DNA of 18,225 nucleotides from an uncultured Pseudomonadota bacterium (GCA_946478635.1 CAMLCX010000032.1:1-18225); one strand, 5' to 3'. Positions 1 to 7,383 are shown, numbered from the stretch's first letter. The notes: generated by a model from the sequence alone, not told the origin. Program-made: numbers and translations.

Positions 1-60
1 CAATCGAAGATCGAAAATAGAAGATGACGATCCTCGATCTTCCATCCTCGATCCTCAACC
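1..60. repeat. Short AT/GATC-rich repeat with inverted and direct units
   Basis: Bases 6-14 (gaagatcga) are the exact reverse complement of 34-42 (tcgatcttc). The decamer atcctcgatc occurs at 30-39 and again at 44-53, a 14-base period. The block lies directly downstream of the minus-strand DoxX-like gene, so it could act as a 3' hairpin, but there is no clear T-tract. It resembles the short intergenic repeats elsewhere in the window. Confidence 0.45.
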
Positions 61-63
61 TCT

Positions 64-567
64 TTAGAACAGGCGGATTACCCAGTCGCTCAACCAATTG
101 TCCACGCCAAGAGCGGCGCTGCCGCGAATGGCGAAGTAAACCGCCGCGGCGACGAACACCAGATTATCGCGAATCCCCACTTCATGAGCGTGATACGCCT
201 GCCGATCGAAAGATCGAAAATAGTTTTGCGCCTTCTCGTCCTTGAGCGCGTTTTTTACCACCGGCACCATCGTCGGCAGGACTTTTAACCAATAGGCGTG
301 AAGAGCAAAGGTTGGAATCAAAAAGACGATGATCATCACCGCACAGACCGGTGTCTGTACGCCGGCCGCAACGCCGAAGCCGCCGACGACCATGAGAAAC
401 GTGGCGACAAAACCGAAAAAGATCGCGCCCCTCGGAAATAGAATGGTCGCGGTATTTACGGGATTGGGCCAGCGCCGGACATTGCTCAAGCCACTAACCA
501 ACATGCGCCAGCCAAGAATGATTCGAAGAGCCGTCTCGGCGAGCAACGCCAGTGTCGAAGTTTCCAA
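64..567 (-). CDS. DoxX-like integral membrane protein
   Basis: Encodes 167 residues with hydrophobic segments at about 48-69, 72-92 and 134-151, plus an amphipathic N-terminus (about 8-28) containing ETALRIILGWRMLVSG. Size, layout and the N-terminal helix followed by RRWPNP fit the DoxX/DoxD-like family of small inner-membrane proteins, some of which partner with redox enzymes. The start is TTG at 565-567, preceded by a purine-rich GAAGGGAAG about six bases upstream. The first internal ATG would cut off the N-terminal helix, so TTG is preferred. It is divergent from the transglycosylase gene, with about 285 bases between them. The family call rests on overall pattern; the specific function is unknown. 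Confidence 0.6.
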   Translation of the reverse strand: METSTLALLAETALRIILGWRMLVSGLSNVRRWPNPVNTATILFPRGAIFFGFVATFLMVVGGFGVAAGVQTPVCAVMIIVFLIPTFALHAYWLKVLPTMVPVVKNALKDEKAQNYFRSFDRQAYHAHEVGIRDNLVFVAAAVYFAIRGSAALGVDNWLSDWVIRLF

Positions 568-751
568 ATAATTCTTCCCTTCTTGGTTCAGCGCGATAAA
601 TTGCGCGCACTATATCCAGCGGCAGTCGCGCGGTCAAATAAGGCGCAAATGGGACAATAATCGGACCCGATGATCGAACCAGGCGATCGGGGACCTTGGG
701 CGACCTGCCCCTCGTTCAAGCAATTTTGTCCACCAAACCGCTAAATTTTGA

Positions 752-780
752 TTGTTTCTGCCAAGAAACTTCTCTACAAT
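752..780 (+). promoter_or_regulatory. Sigma70-type promoter for the lytic transglycosylase gene
   Basis: TTGTTT (752-757) and TACAAT (775-780) are separated by 17 bases. Transcription would start near 787, giving a leader of about 65 bases before the ATG at 852. A promoter here also argues against an upstream translation start at 696, although that frame is open. Predicted from consensus only. Confidence 0.5.
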
Positions 781-851
781 GCGGCTCTCGACGACGCCGG
801 ACTGGTGGCACAAGGGTTGCTGATCCTCACGGCGTAAACACGGAGGTGGTA

Positions 852-2129
852 ATGCCGCGCGCAAGACAATCGCTAATCCCACTATGCTTGAGCCTACTGC
901 TGTTCTCATGCCCGGGATTGGCCGGCGCGAACAATGTTTCGACCACGAATCTAAACCCGACACCCTCTGTGTTTCCGATCCCAGCCGGCCTCGAATCGTC
1001 CGTTGATTTCTGGAAAAAAGTCTTCAGCGAATTCAGCCTCTCGCAGCTGATTTACTTCGATCCGCTTGATCTGAGCAAGATCTACGAAGTGACCGATGTC
1101 GGCGAGGCCAGCCGCAGCAATGAGTATATCAACGCGGAGCGCGCCCGCATCGCCGCGGCACATGGAGTCGACATGGAGCGCGTCAAACCCCAGCGCGGCG
1201 TCAAGGAAAGAACGGCGGCGGGGATCAAACGGTCAGGCCGTTATATTTCTCAGATCAAAGAAATTTTCAAAGATCGCGGCCTGCCTCCAGAGCTCGCCTA
1301 CCTGCCCATCGTCGAATCATCCTACGACATCGGTGCCCGTTCTTCGGTCGGCGCATTGGGCATTTGGCAGTTCATGCCGCGCACGGGACGGCAGTATCTG
1401 CGCATGGGCCGGGGCATCGATGAACGAAGAGACCCTCTAGAATCTTCCCGGGCCGCGGCGGCCTATCTCAAGGAAGCTTACGAGAATCTAGGCAGCTGGC
1501 CTCTGGCCATCACTTCCTACAACTTTGGCCAAGCAGGAATGGCGCGGGCAGTCGCCGAGGTTGGCTCGAATGATATCGTTGACCTGATTGAAAGATACAA
1601 TCACCCTTATTGGGGATTTCCGCCGCAACAGTTCTACGCTGAGTTCGTCGCGGCGGTTGAAATCGGTACATCCCTAAGCCGTTACTTCCCCGACTTGGAG
1701 CTCGATACGGCGATCGAGATCAAAGAAGTTGAAATCCCTCATGGCACGCCGCTCGCCGCGCTGATCAAGTCATCCGGTCTGAAGCGCGACGAATTTCTTG
1801 GCTGGAATCCGGCGCTCAGCTCGGCGACTCAAATAGTCCCCGCCGGCTATCGCATGAAGATCCCCGCGGATACATCGGTCGCACCTCTCCTCGTCGAGGT
1901 TAGGAATCCGGTTGTGCAAGCGAAAACCACTCCATCGTCCAGACCGATGAATGTGAAAGAATCGAAAGAGCGCGCGCAAGTCGTGCATCACCGCGTGAAA
2001 CGCGGCGAAACGCTCTACGAAATTGCCCGCCGCTATGGCGCCTCGGTGCAGCGGATCGTTCAGGTGAACGGGCTGCGGCCATCAAGCCTGCTGAGAGTGG
2101 GTAGCACGCTGCGCATCCCGCGGGCATAA
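852..2129 (+). CDS. mltD: Membrane-bound lytic murein transglycosylase D-like, SLT plus LysM
   Basis: Encodes 425 residues and should cleave the glycan strands of peptidoglycan, releasing 1,6-anhydromuropeptides in the periplasm. Residues 1-26 form a signal sequence. LFSC (17-20) is an imperfect lipobox and AGA|NN an alternative signal peptidase I site. The SLT domain covers about 135-285: PIVESSY carries the catalytic Glu155, followed by GALGIWQFMP (168-177) and SYNFG (222-226). A LysM-like segment lies at about 286-338 and a clear LysM at 378-424 (VKRGETLYEIARRYG ... VNGL ... LRVGSTLRIP). The ATG at 852 is chosen because GGAGGT sits just upstream and the signal peptide begins there; the frame is open back to 696. 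It is monocistronic, with its own promoter and terminator. Confidence 0.9.
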   Translation: MPRARQSLIPLCLSLLLFSCPGLAGANNVSTTNLNPTPSVFPIPAGLESSVDFWKKVFSEFSLSQLIYFDPLDLSKIYEVTDVGEASRSNEYINAERARIAAAHGVDMERVKPQRGVKERTAAGIKRSGRYISQIKEIFKDRGLPPELAYLPIVESSYDIGARSSVGALGIWQFMPRTGRQYLRMGRGIDERRDPLESSRAAAAYLKEAYENLGSWPLAITSYNFGQAGMARAVAEVGSNDIVDLIERYNHPYWGFPPQQFYAEFVAAVEIGTSLSRYFPDLELDTAIEIKEVEIPHGTPLAALIKSSGLKRDEFLGWNPALSSATQIVPAGYRMKIPADTSVAPLLVEVRNPVVQAKTTPSSRPMNVKESKERAQVVHHRVKRGETLYEIARRYGASVQRIVQVNGLRPSSLLRVGSTLRIPRA

Positions 2130-2152
2130 GTCAATTCCAGGGTCGTTATTCC

Positions 2153-2187
2153 AAAAAGCCGGTGCGTCTATGACGCGCCGGCTTTTT
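2153..2187 (+). terminator. Rho-independent (probably bidirectional) terminator after mltD
   Basis: A 16-bp stem pairs 2153-2168 with 2172-2187 around a 3-base loop, with a single G-T wobble. The stem begins AAAAAGCCGG and ends CCGGCTTTTT, so A- and T-tracts flank the GC-rich core on both sides. It lies 24 bases after the stop codon. Confidence 0.9.
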
Positions 2188-2234
2188 GCATTTTTGCACG
2201 ATGGGTTTTCCCATGGCATCGGAGCAAGCGCACG

Positions 2235-2264
2235 TTGACAAGTTTTCCGCGGGCTGGATATAGT
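2235..2264 (+). promoter_or_regulatory. Strong sigma70-type promoter abutting the start codon
   Basis: A perfect TTGACA (2235-2240) is followed after 18 bases by TATAGT (2259-2264). The expected transcription start (seven or eight bases after the -10 box) is 2271-2272, which coincides with the ATG at 2272. There is no Shine-Dalgarno sequence in between, so the mRNA would be leaderless. Confidence 0.6.
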
Positions 2265-2271
2265 CGGCAGC

Positions 2272-3270
2272 ATGCTCAACGCAGCTTCAAGGAGCCGTGC
2301 CACGTGGGCGAACTCCAAGGGCGCGATCTGGTTTGCGGCCCTGGTTCTTTTTTCTGCGCAGCTATGCGCGCCACTGCAAGCCCAAGACGCCAAGAAAGTG
2401 CGCATGGCCTACTCTGCTTTCAGCATCTCTTTTTTGAATATCTTCGCCGCCCGCGACGCGGGTCTCTTCAAAAAACATGGGCTCGAAGTTGAATTGATTC
2501 AGATGGCCGGGCCTCTGCCCGTGGCCGCGTTGGCCGCCGGCGAGATCGACTACCTGACCGGATATACCACGGGCATCGTCGCCACCGGCCAGGGCGCGCC
2601 GCTGAAGGGGATCATGATCTCTTTGCGTAAGCCACCGTTCTTCCTGATCGCGGAGCCGGCCGTGCGGGGGACCGCCGATCTCGCCGGCAAGCGCATCGGT
2701 GTCGATCGCATCGGCAGTTTGCAGCATCTGGTCGCGCGCCTCATATTGAAGAACAAAGGCGCGGATCCGGAGAAAGCGATTTTCACTCAGACCGGCTCCG
2801 TTTCGAATACCGTGACCAGCCTTGGCCAGGGCGCCGTAGCCGCGGCGATTTTATCGGGGCCGCACAACGTCATCATGGCGCAAAAAGGATTCCGCCAAAT
2901 CGGCTCAGCCGACGAGCTGCCGACGCATTTTCCCACCAGCGGCCTGGTGGTGAACGAATCCAAGCTCAAAACCGACGCAACGCGCATCAAGAGTGTCATC
3001 CGCGTCATGCTTGACGCTACGGCGTTCTGCCGCAAGGAAAGAAACTGGGTGGTCAACTACATCAAGGACCGTTGGAAGGTCGAACAAAAAACCGCTGAAA
3101 CGGTTTATGATCAATGGCTCTCGATTCTTACGCCCGACGGCAAGATCAGCGTCAAAGACATGCAGGAATACTTTGATCTCGCTTACAGCCAGAAGCAGAT
3201 TTCCGCGCCGATCAACGTCGCCGCGGTAACGGATTACTCGCTGCTCGATCAAGTGCTCGCGGGTAAGTAG
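2272..3270 (+). CDS. ABC transporter substrate-binding protein, NMT1/THI5 (SsuA/TauA-like) family
   Basis: Encodes 332 residues. An export signal occupies 1-37, with a hydrophobic core WFAALVLFSAQLC and likely cleavage after LQA. The mature part begins with the typical VRMAYSAFSISFLNIFAARDAGLFKKHG, i.e. first strand then the 'aGlFkkhGLevel' element. Next come AALAAGEIDY and LAGKRIGVDRIGS, the usual second-lobe entry. It should bind a small ligand in the periplasm; the ligand cannot be read. No permease or ATPase is nearby. The CCCFC iron-binding motif of true THI5 pyrimidine synthases is absent. The start is forced: an in-frame TGA lies at 2236-2238 and no other ATG/GTG/TTG precedes the signal peptide. 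The HDO gene follows after 73 bases, probably in the same transcript. Confidence 0.85.
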   Translation: MLNAASRSRATWANSKGAIWFAALVLFSAQLCAPLQAQDAKKVRMAYSAFSISFLNIFAARDAGLFKKHGLEVELIQMAGPLPVAALAAGEIDYLTGYTTGIVATGQGAPLKGIMISLRKPPFFLIAEPAVRGTADLAGKRIGVDRIGSLQHLVARLILKNKGADPEKAIFTQTGSVSNTVTSLGQGAVAAAILSGPHNVIMAQKGFRQIGSADELPTHFPTSGLVVNESKLKTDATRIKSVIRVMLDATAFCRKERNWVVNYIKDRWKVEQKTAETVYDQWLSILTPDGKISVKDMQEYFDLAYSQKQISAPINVAAVTDYSLLDQVLAGK

Positions 3271-3343
3271 CCGTTGGCAGTGTTCAGTTCTCAGTTAACC
3301 CGAAGCTCGAAACCACAAACAGCGACCGAAGGGAGCCAAACTC

Positions 3344-4012
3344 ATGGATGGCAGAGCGCTAGTTGATTCAGTTAAGAAAGAAGTCATCGAACTCGGCATT
3401 CAACGCTTGATGGAGACACCCTATTTTTCCGAATTGCGAGCCGGCAAGCTTTCGATCAAGCGCATGCAGGGCTGGGCGATTCAGCACTATCTGCATAACA
3501 AAGCGATTCTCAAGTCGTTTGCTCTCGGCATGGTGAAAAATGCTCAGGATCAGACGATGTTCGACTATTTCACGTATCAGCTCAATGAAGAGCAGTCCCA
3601 TCCCGATTTGGCGAAGCGCTTTGGCCTCGCTTTAGGGCTCAAAGAGGAAGACTTTACCGAAGCGACGCAAATTTTCGAGTGCCAGATTCATTCGGCACGT
3701 ACCGTTTACAACACGCTCACAGGCATTCCGCCGCAGAATCGCGCTTCGGCGATGACCAGCGAAAGCATGGTATGCAGATATTCCGAGGAATTCCTGAACG
3801 CCGGACGCAAACATTATGGCCTGAGCGACCATGACCTGATTTTCTTCACCACCCACATGGTCGCGGACATCGAACACACCGCGCAATCCGCGGACCTCAT
3901 CGCGCGCATGGTCAAAACGCCCCGTGAAGAACGATTGGTGCGCCAAAGCGCGCAGTACATGGTGCGCATCAAGCTCGGCAAATTCGACGGCATCTACCGG
4001 GAATATTCGTAA
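3344..4012 (+). CDS. Heme-oxygenase-like diiron oxidase (HDO), PqqC/TenA/CADD-like
   Basis: Encodes 222 residues of mostly helical sequence fitting the TenA/PqqC fold. Candidate metal ligands are in family order: E83-x-x-H86 (EEQSH), E140 (TSESM), then H171-x3-D175-x2-H178 (HMVADIEH). This set matches HDO enzymes such as UndA and CADD, which bind two irons and use O2, better than TenA thiaminase II or metal-free PqqC. No PQQ genes or PqqA-like peptide lie nearby, so PQQ synthesis is unlikely. AAGGGAG eight bases before the ATG supports the start. It follows the substrate-binding protein by 73 bases and converges on the RidA-like gene. Substrate unknown; it could be an amine, fatty acid or aromatic compound. 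The family call is firm, but diiron loading is inferred. Confidence 0.8.
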   Translation: MDGRALVDSVKKEVIELGIQRLMETPYFSELRAGKLSIKRMQGWAIQHYLHNKAILKSFALGMVKNAQDQTMFDYFTYQLNEEQSHPDLAKRFGLALGLKEEDFTEATQIFECQIHSARTVYNTLTGIPPQNRASAMTSESMVCRYSEEFLNAGRKHYGLSDHDLIFFTTHMVADIEHTAQSADLIARMVKTPREERLVRQSAQYMVRIKLGKFDGIYREYS

Positions 4013-4017
4013 AGGCA

Positions 4018-4093
4018 GTTCAAGGTTCCAGGTTCAACGTCCGGTCTGCATCCTTTGATTCTGTCATTGAACGTTGAACTTTGAACCTTGAAC
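4018..4093. repeat. Long imperfect inverted repeat between convergent genes
   Basis: The arm at 4018-4040 (gttcaaggttccaggttcaacgt) pairs with 4071-4093 at 21 of 23 positions. Each arm is itself built of GTTCAA-type units. It fills the gap between the ends of the HDO gene (4012) and the RidA-like gene (4095) and could terminate both. Its unit structure suggests a dispersed intergenic repeat rather than a dedicated terminator. Confidence 0.7.
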
Positions 4094-4094
4094 C

Positions 4095-4781
4095 CTACGG
4101 CTTTATCAGGGCGGTCGCTTCGATCTCCAGCAGATATCGTTCGCCGGCGAAGCCGTCGACGAACGAAAACTCGATTTCCTGAATATTCCTATGGCCCAAG
4201 CTCGCTATTTCTCGCCGAACGATTTCAAGATCGTGCCCGCGCTGCAAAAGCGCCGACAACTTCACGACTCTACTCCAGTCCGTCCGTGCGCGCGCCAACG
4301 CGCTGCCGATGGCAACCAGAACTTCAACGATTTGCTCTTCGAGGCCGGGCGCTTCAGATGTGAAGCCGGAGAAAAATGACAGGCCATCGTAATCGAGATA
4401 GCATAGATAATTTCTCGCCGGCTCGAAGTCGACGGGCCGCCGCTCGGCGGCGGGATTGATGGGACGCATCGCCAGCAACTCCAGGCCGGCGGTTGCCGCC
4501 GAGTCGAACCAATCCCGCGAAATAAAACTCGAACTTGCCGCCTTGCGCTTGCCGGTGAGAATTTTTGACCGCGCCGCGGTCGCCAGCGTGCGCGCCTCTC
4601 GATCTCTTCCCCACACGCGGACACGTGCCGTATTGTCGAGAGATAAACCGTGCGACATGAGCGCGGCTTCGAACTTTTGAACCAGTTCATTCACGGTGCT
4701 CTCTGGTGCTGCACCGGCTCTTCCCTCACCGGAAATCTCGACGAATTCTCGACCCAACCAGCTAAATAGTTTTGTTTTCAT
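4095..4781 (-). CDS. RidA/YjgF-YER057c-UK114 superfamily-like protein, probably two tandem domains
   Basis: Encodes 228 residues. The N-terminal half has the Rid-like helix plus strand order (NELVQKFEAALMSHGLSLDN, then ARVRVWGRD, then AARSKILTGKRKAASSSFI). The C-terminal half repeats this pattern (LEEQIVEVLVAIGSALARA, WSRVVKLSALLQRG, and the ending RYLLEIEATALI, close to the Rid-family 'vEieaiA' end). Canonical RidA is about 130 residues and deaminates reactive enamine/imine intermediates; long members with divergent active sites are usually uncharacterised. The RidA active-site arginine could not be placed with certainty. AAGG lies about ten bases before the ATG. It is convergent with the HDO gene. 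Superfamily assignment moderate; enzymatic activity unknown. Confidence 0.6.
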   Translation of the reverse strand: MKTKLFSWLGREFVEISGEGRAGAAPESTVNELVQKFEAALMSHGLSLDNTARVRVWGRDREARTLATAARSKILTGKRKAASSSFISRDWFDSAATAGLELLAMRPINPAAERRPVDFEPARNYLCYLDYDGLSFFSGFTSEAPGLEEQIVEVLVAIGSALARARTDWSRVVKLSALLQRGHDLEIVRREIASLGHRNIQEIEFSFVDGFAGERYLLEIEATALIKP

Positions 4782-4930
4782 CGTGGAGCTACCTTACTGC
4801 AACTCATAACGCCGTGAAAGGAGGATAGATTGGCTGTAGCCTACCTCGGCTTGCCTTTCCGCGCCTATTTGACGTATGTGCTTCATTAGCTGCCGCAATC
4901 TCATTCGATGGAAGGAGTCATGGCCGCCGC

Positions 4931-5338
4931 ATGTTCCGTCGTTTACTCAGCGCCGAAGGGCAAAGCCGCTCCGCGAAAACTGTAGAAGTCTTCGGTTGGC
5001 TAATATTGATCGAAGGCACCCTCGTGCTGTTCGCACCGCAATTTTCACTCTCGGTTCTCGGCATCGCACCACCCGGCGATCAGGCCACGAACTATCTTCG
5101 CCTTGTCGGATTGCTCGTCTGCGGAGTGGGCATGCTCTATATCGCCAGCGGCCGCTTGAGCGCGGAAGGATTTGTGTTCGCTTCCATGCTCGACCGGCCG
5201 CTCGTACCGATCGCGATGGCGATTCTTTGGTATCTTGAAATCATCCCCGGACCGCTCGCCTTGATCTTCTCGATCCAGGATTTCGGCAGCTTTCTTTGGA
5301 CGCTGAATGCATGGCGCAATGAACAGGGCCTTAAATAG
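4931..5338 (+). CDS. Small four-helix membrane protein, unknown function
   Basis: Encodes 135 residues with four hydrophobic segments at about 20-40, 54-72, 82-100 and 104-120, short loops and a positively charged N-terminus (MFRRLL). No family was recognised, though the layout resembles small DUF-type inner-membrane proteins. AAGGAG at 4912-4917 is 13 bases before this ATG, farther than usual. A competing ATG at 4920 in another frame gives only 21 codons. The next gene starts 11 bases after this stop and its ribosome binding site overlaps the stop, so the two are very likely co-transcribed. Confidence 0.7.
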   Translation: MFRRLLSAEGQSRSAKTVEVFGWLILIEGTLVLFAPQFSLSVLGIAPPGDQATNYLRLVGLLVCGVGMLYIASGRLSAEGFVFASMLDRPLVPIAMAILWYLEIIPGPLALIFSIQDFGSFLWTLNAWRNEQGLK

Positions 5339-5349
5339 GAGATGTCCGC

Positions 5350-6243
5350 ATGAGCAATCCAACAATCGGCTTCATCGGCCTCGGTATCATGGGCAAACCC
5401 ATGGCGCGGAATTTATTAAAAGCGGGCTATACGCTGGTCGTGCACAACCGCAGTCGCGGCGCCGTCGATGAGCTAAGCAAAGAAGGTGCACAGCCTGCGG
5501 CGGATTCGAATGACGTCGCTGCACGCAGCGAAATCATCATCACCATGCTTCCCGACTCGCCGGATGTGGAACTTGTCTATACCGGTGAACAAGGAATTTT
5601 TTCCGGCTTGAAATCCGGGAAATTGCTAATCGACATGTCGAGCATCTCGCCGGTCGTAGCTCGCAAGCTCGCGGCGGAAGCGGAGAAGCACGGCTGTGAC
5701 ATGCTCGATGCCCCGGTGAGCGGCGGCGAAGCCGGCGCGATCGGTGCAACGCTATCAATCATGATTGGCGGCACGGCCTCTGCGGTCGAACGAGCGATGC
5801 CGATCTTCGAGAAGCTCGGGAAAAACATCGTCCACGTCGGTGATGCCGGCGCAGGCCAGGTGACGAAAGCAGCCAATCAGATGGTCGTCGGCACAACCAT
5901 CGCCATCGTCGGCGAAGCTTTGGTGTTGGCTGCGAAAGCCGGCGTCGATCCGGCCAAAGTCAGGCACGCGCTCCTCGGCGGCTTCGCCCAGTCAAAGATT
6001 CTCGAAGCGCACGGTCAAAAGATGCTCGACCGTAATTTCAAACCCGGCTTCCGCATTCGCCTGCACGAAAAGGACATGAAAATCGCGCTCGCGACCGGTT
6101 CCGAATACGGCGTGCCGCTAATAGTCACCGGCGTCGTCGGCCAGATGATGACGGCGATGAAAGGCATGGGCAACGGCGATTTAGATCACTCGGGGCTGGT
6201 GAAGTTTGTGGAAGTATTGGCGAAAAAAGATCTCGGTGACTAA
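5350..6243 (+). CDS. NAD(P)-dependent beta-hydroxyacid dehydrogenase (3-hydroxyisobutyrate / tartronate semialdehyde reductase type)
   Basis: Encodes 297 residues, the normal family length. The N-terminal Rossmann motif is G10-L-G12-I-M-G15 within GFIGLGIMGKPMARNLL. It is followed by HNRS (32-35), which tends to favour NADP over NAD. The substrate loop DAPVSGG (120-126) and the catalytic lysine K173 with N177 (GQVTKAANQ) are intact, as is the late K241 (HEKDMK). It should interconvert a beta-hydroxyacid and the corresponding semialdehyde in the cytosol. GarR, MmsB and succinic semialdehyde reductase-type members cannot be separated by eye. AGGAG nine bases before the ATG overlaps the stop of the upstream membrane protein. 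Confidence 0.9.
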   Translation: MSNPTIGFIGLGIMGKPMARNLLKAGYTLVVHNRSRGAVDELSKEGAQPAADSNDVAARSEIIITMLPDSPDVELVYTGEQGIFSGLKSGKLLIDMSSISPVVARKLAAEAEKHGCDMLDAPVSGGEAGAIGATLSIMIGGTASAVERAMPIFEKLGKNIVHVGDAGAGQVTKAANQMVVGTTIAIVGEALVLAAKAGVDPAKVRHALLGGFAQSKILEAHGQKMLDRNFKPGFRIRLHEKDMKIALATGSEYGVPLIVTGVVGQMMTAMKGMGNGDLDHSGLVKFVEVLAKKDLGD

Positions 6244-6257
6244 TCAATCAACCGACG

Positions 6258-6306
6258 GTAGGGTGCGCTTGCGCACCGGGCCTGATACGGTGCGCGAGCG
6301 CACTAC
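6258..6306. repeat. GTAGGGTGCGC-type inverted repeat element
   Basis: 6258-6277 (gtagggtgcgcttgcgcacc) and 6289-6306 (ggtgcgcgagcgcactac) are inverted copies allowing small gaps, and each half is itself a GTGCGC..GCGCAC palindrome. It begins 15 bases after the dehydrogenase stop and ends right at the amidohydrolase remnant. Likely a dispersed REP-like element. Confidence 0.65.
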
Positions 6307-6308
6307 GT

Positions 6309-6420
6309 CACTTCGAACAGCGCAACTTTTTGCCCATTCTGAGAGCGAAAGAAGACGTGCCGAGCCGAGTTGGCGGAAAAAATGGTGCGCGATAATCCCT
6401 GCGCGTTTTACGGCATCTAA
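6309..6420 (+). pseudogene. Frameshifted C-terminal remnant of an amidohydrolase_2 gene
   Basis: Frame starting at 6333 reads PILRAKEDVPSRV. Dropping one base near 6372 continues as AEKMVRDNPCAFYGI then TAA at 6418-6420. The repaired stretch RAKEDVPSRVAEKMVRDNP matches RAREDIPLALTDKIFFDNP of the intact amidohydrolase at 8592-9686 over 19 positions with no gap, 9 identical. Ending in a DNP..Y motif is typical of this family's C-terminus. Upstream the homology fades at the palindromic element 6258-6306. A degraded paralogue is the simplest reading. Confidence 0.6.
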
Positions 6421-6468
6421 TCGACTCTTCGGAAGGTGACGGCGATAAGGTTGGCCACGGACGATTTG

Positions 6469-7218
6469 TTAGGCTCCTTGCCTCTTGCGTTTATCCCGCA
6501 CATACACCGATATACCCGGCAAGTCGGGAGAGCGTCGTTCATCTATTTCGAAAAGCTGAGTGGCCCTAACCAAGTCGCCCAGTTTTTTGTATCCATAATT
6601 GCGCGAATCGAACTCAGGAGACTGCTTTGCAATATGTTGTCCAATTTGTCCTAAATACGCCCAGCCATCTTCGCTCGCTGAATGTTCAACGGCGTTTTTC
6701 AAGAGATTGACGAGCGTCACATCCTGGACCAAGTCCGCCGTGGTTTTCCTGGTTGGAGATCCTGCCGGTTCATCCTCGCGAAGTATCTCGGTATAAACGA
6801 ACTTATCACAGGCGCCGACAAAGGCTTTGGGGGTCTTTTTTTCGCCAAAGCCATACACGACCAGACCGGCCTCGCGAATCCGCGATGCCAAACGCGTAAA
6901 GTCGCTATCACTTGAAACGATGCAGAAACCATCCATTTTCTCCGTGTAAAGCAGGTCCATCGCATCGATGATCAACGCGCTGTCGCTAGCGTTTTTGCCA
7001 ACGGTATAGCGAAATTGTTGAATCGGCTGGATGGCGTGTTCCAGCAGAACATCCTTCCACCCTCTTAATAACGTCGTGGTCCAGTCGCCGTAGATGCGTC
7101 TGACGCTCGCGACGCCGTATTTCGCGATCTCTGCCAGGAGGGCATCAATGATCGAAGCTTGAGTATTTTCCGCGTCGATCAGCACGGCTAGCTTTTTCTG
7201 ACTACTCTCCTGCTCCAT
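6469..7218 (-). CDS. NYN-domain ribonuclease-like protein with C-terminal OST-HTH/LOTUS domain
   Basis: Encodes 249 residues. The NYN (PIN-like) nuclease domain spans about 8-148. Its acidic residues are present: D15 in VLIDAEN, D79 and D85 in ASDSALIIDAMDLLY, and D104/D106 in VSSDSDFTRLA, followed by GFGEKKTP. A linker leads to an OST-HTH/LOTUS RNA-binding domain at about 166-240 (LVNLLKNAV ... WAYLGQIGQHI ... FDSRNYGYKKLGDLVRA ... FEI). The predicted role is metal-dependent cleavage of RNA in the cytosol, guided by the LOTUS domain; the RNA target is unknown. TAGGAG eight bases before the ATG supports the start. It stands alone, between an amidohydrolase relic and a repeat-rich spacer. Confidence 0.88.
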   Translation of the reverse strand: MEQESSQKKLAVLIDAENTQASIIDALLAEIAKYGVASVRRIYGDWTTTLLRGWKDVLLEHAIQPIQQFRYTVGKNASDSALIIDAMDLLYTEKMDGFCIVSSDSDFTRLASRIREAGLVVYGFGEKKTPKAFVGACDKFVYTEILREDEPAGSPTRKTTADLVQDVTLVNLLKNAVEHSASEDGWAYLGQIGQHIAKQSPEFDSRNYGYKKLGDLVRATQLFEIDERRSPDLPGISVYVRDKRKRQGA

Positions 7219-7315
7219 GCTCGTCGCTCCTACCGCTAGCGCAGTTAAAGTCTAGCCAATCATATTTGAAATTTCCGGATGAAAGAGAGATCGGAAAAAA
7301 TGTGTCTCTCCAAAG

Positions 7316-7383
7316 GCGCAAAGGGCGCCAAGGTTCGGAGAAATAAGTAAGGGTTTTACTTCGCGTGCTTGGCGTCTTGGCGC
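7316..7383. repeat. Imperfect inverted repeat, GCGC-AAGGGCGCCAAG type
   Basis: 7316-7332 (gcgcaaagggcgccaag) and 7368-7383 (cttggcgtcttggcgc) pair with one gap and one or two mismatches around a 35-base loop. It lies in the spacer between the NYN gene start and the end of the substrate-binding protein gene. Probably a dispersed intergenic element; no coding content seen. Confidence 0.5.

Noticed and set aside
4920..4985. 21-codon frame overlapping the start of the small membrane protein
   Set aside because: Its AAGGAG is only two bases from the ATG, and the product has no features; more likely the ribosome site serves the longer gene.
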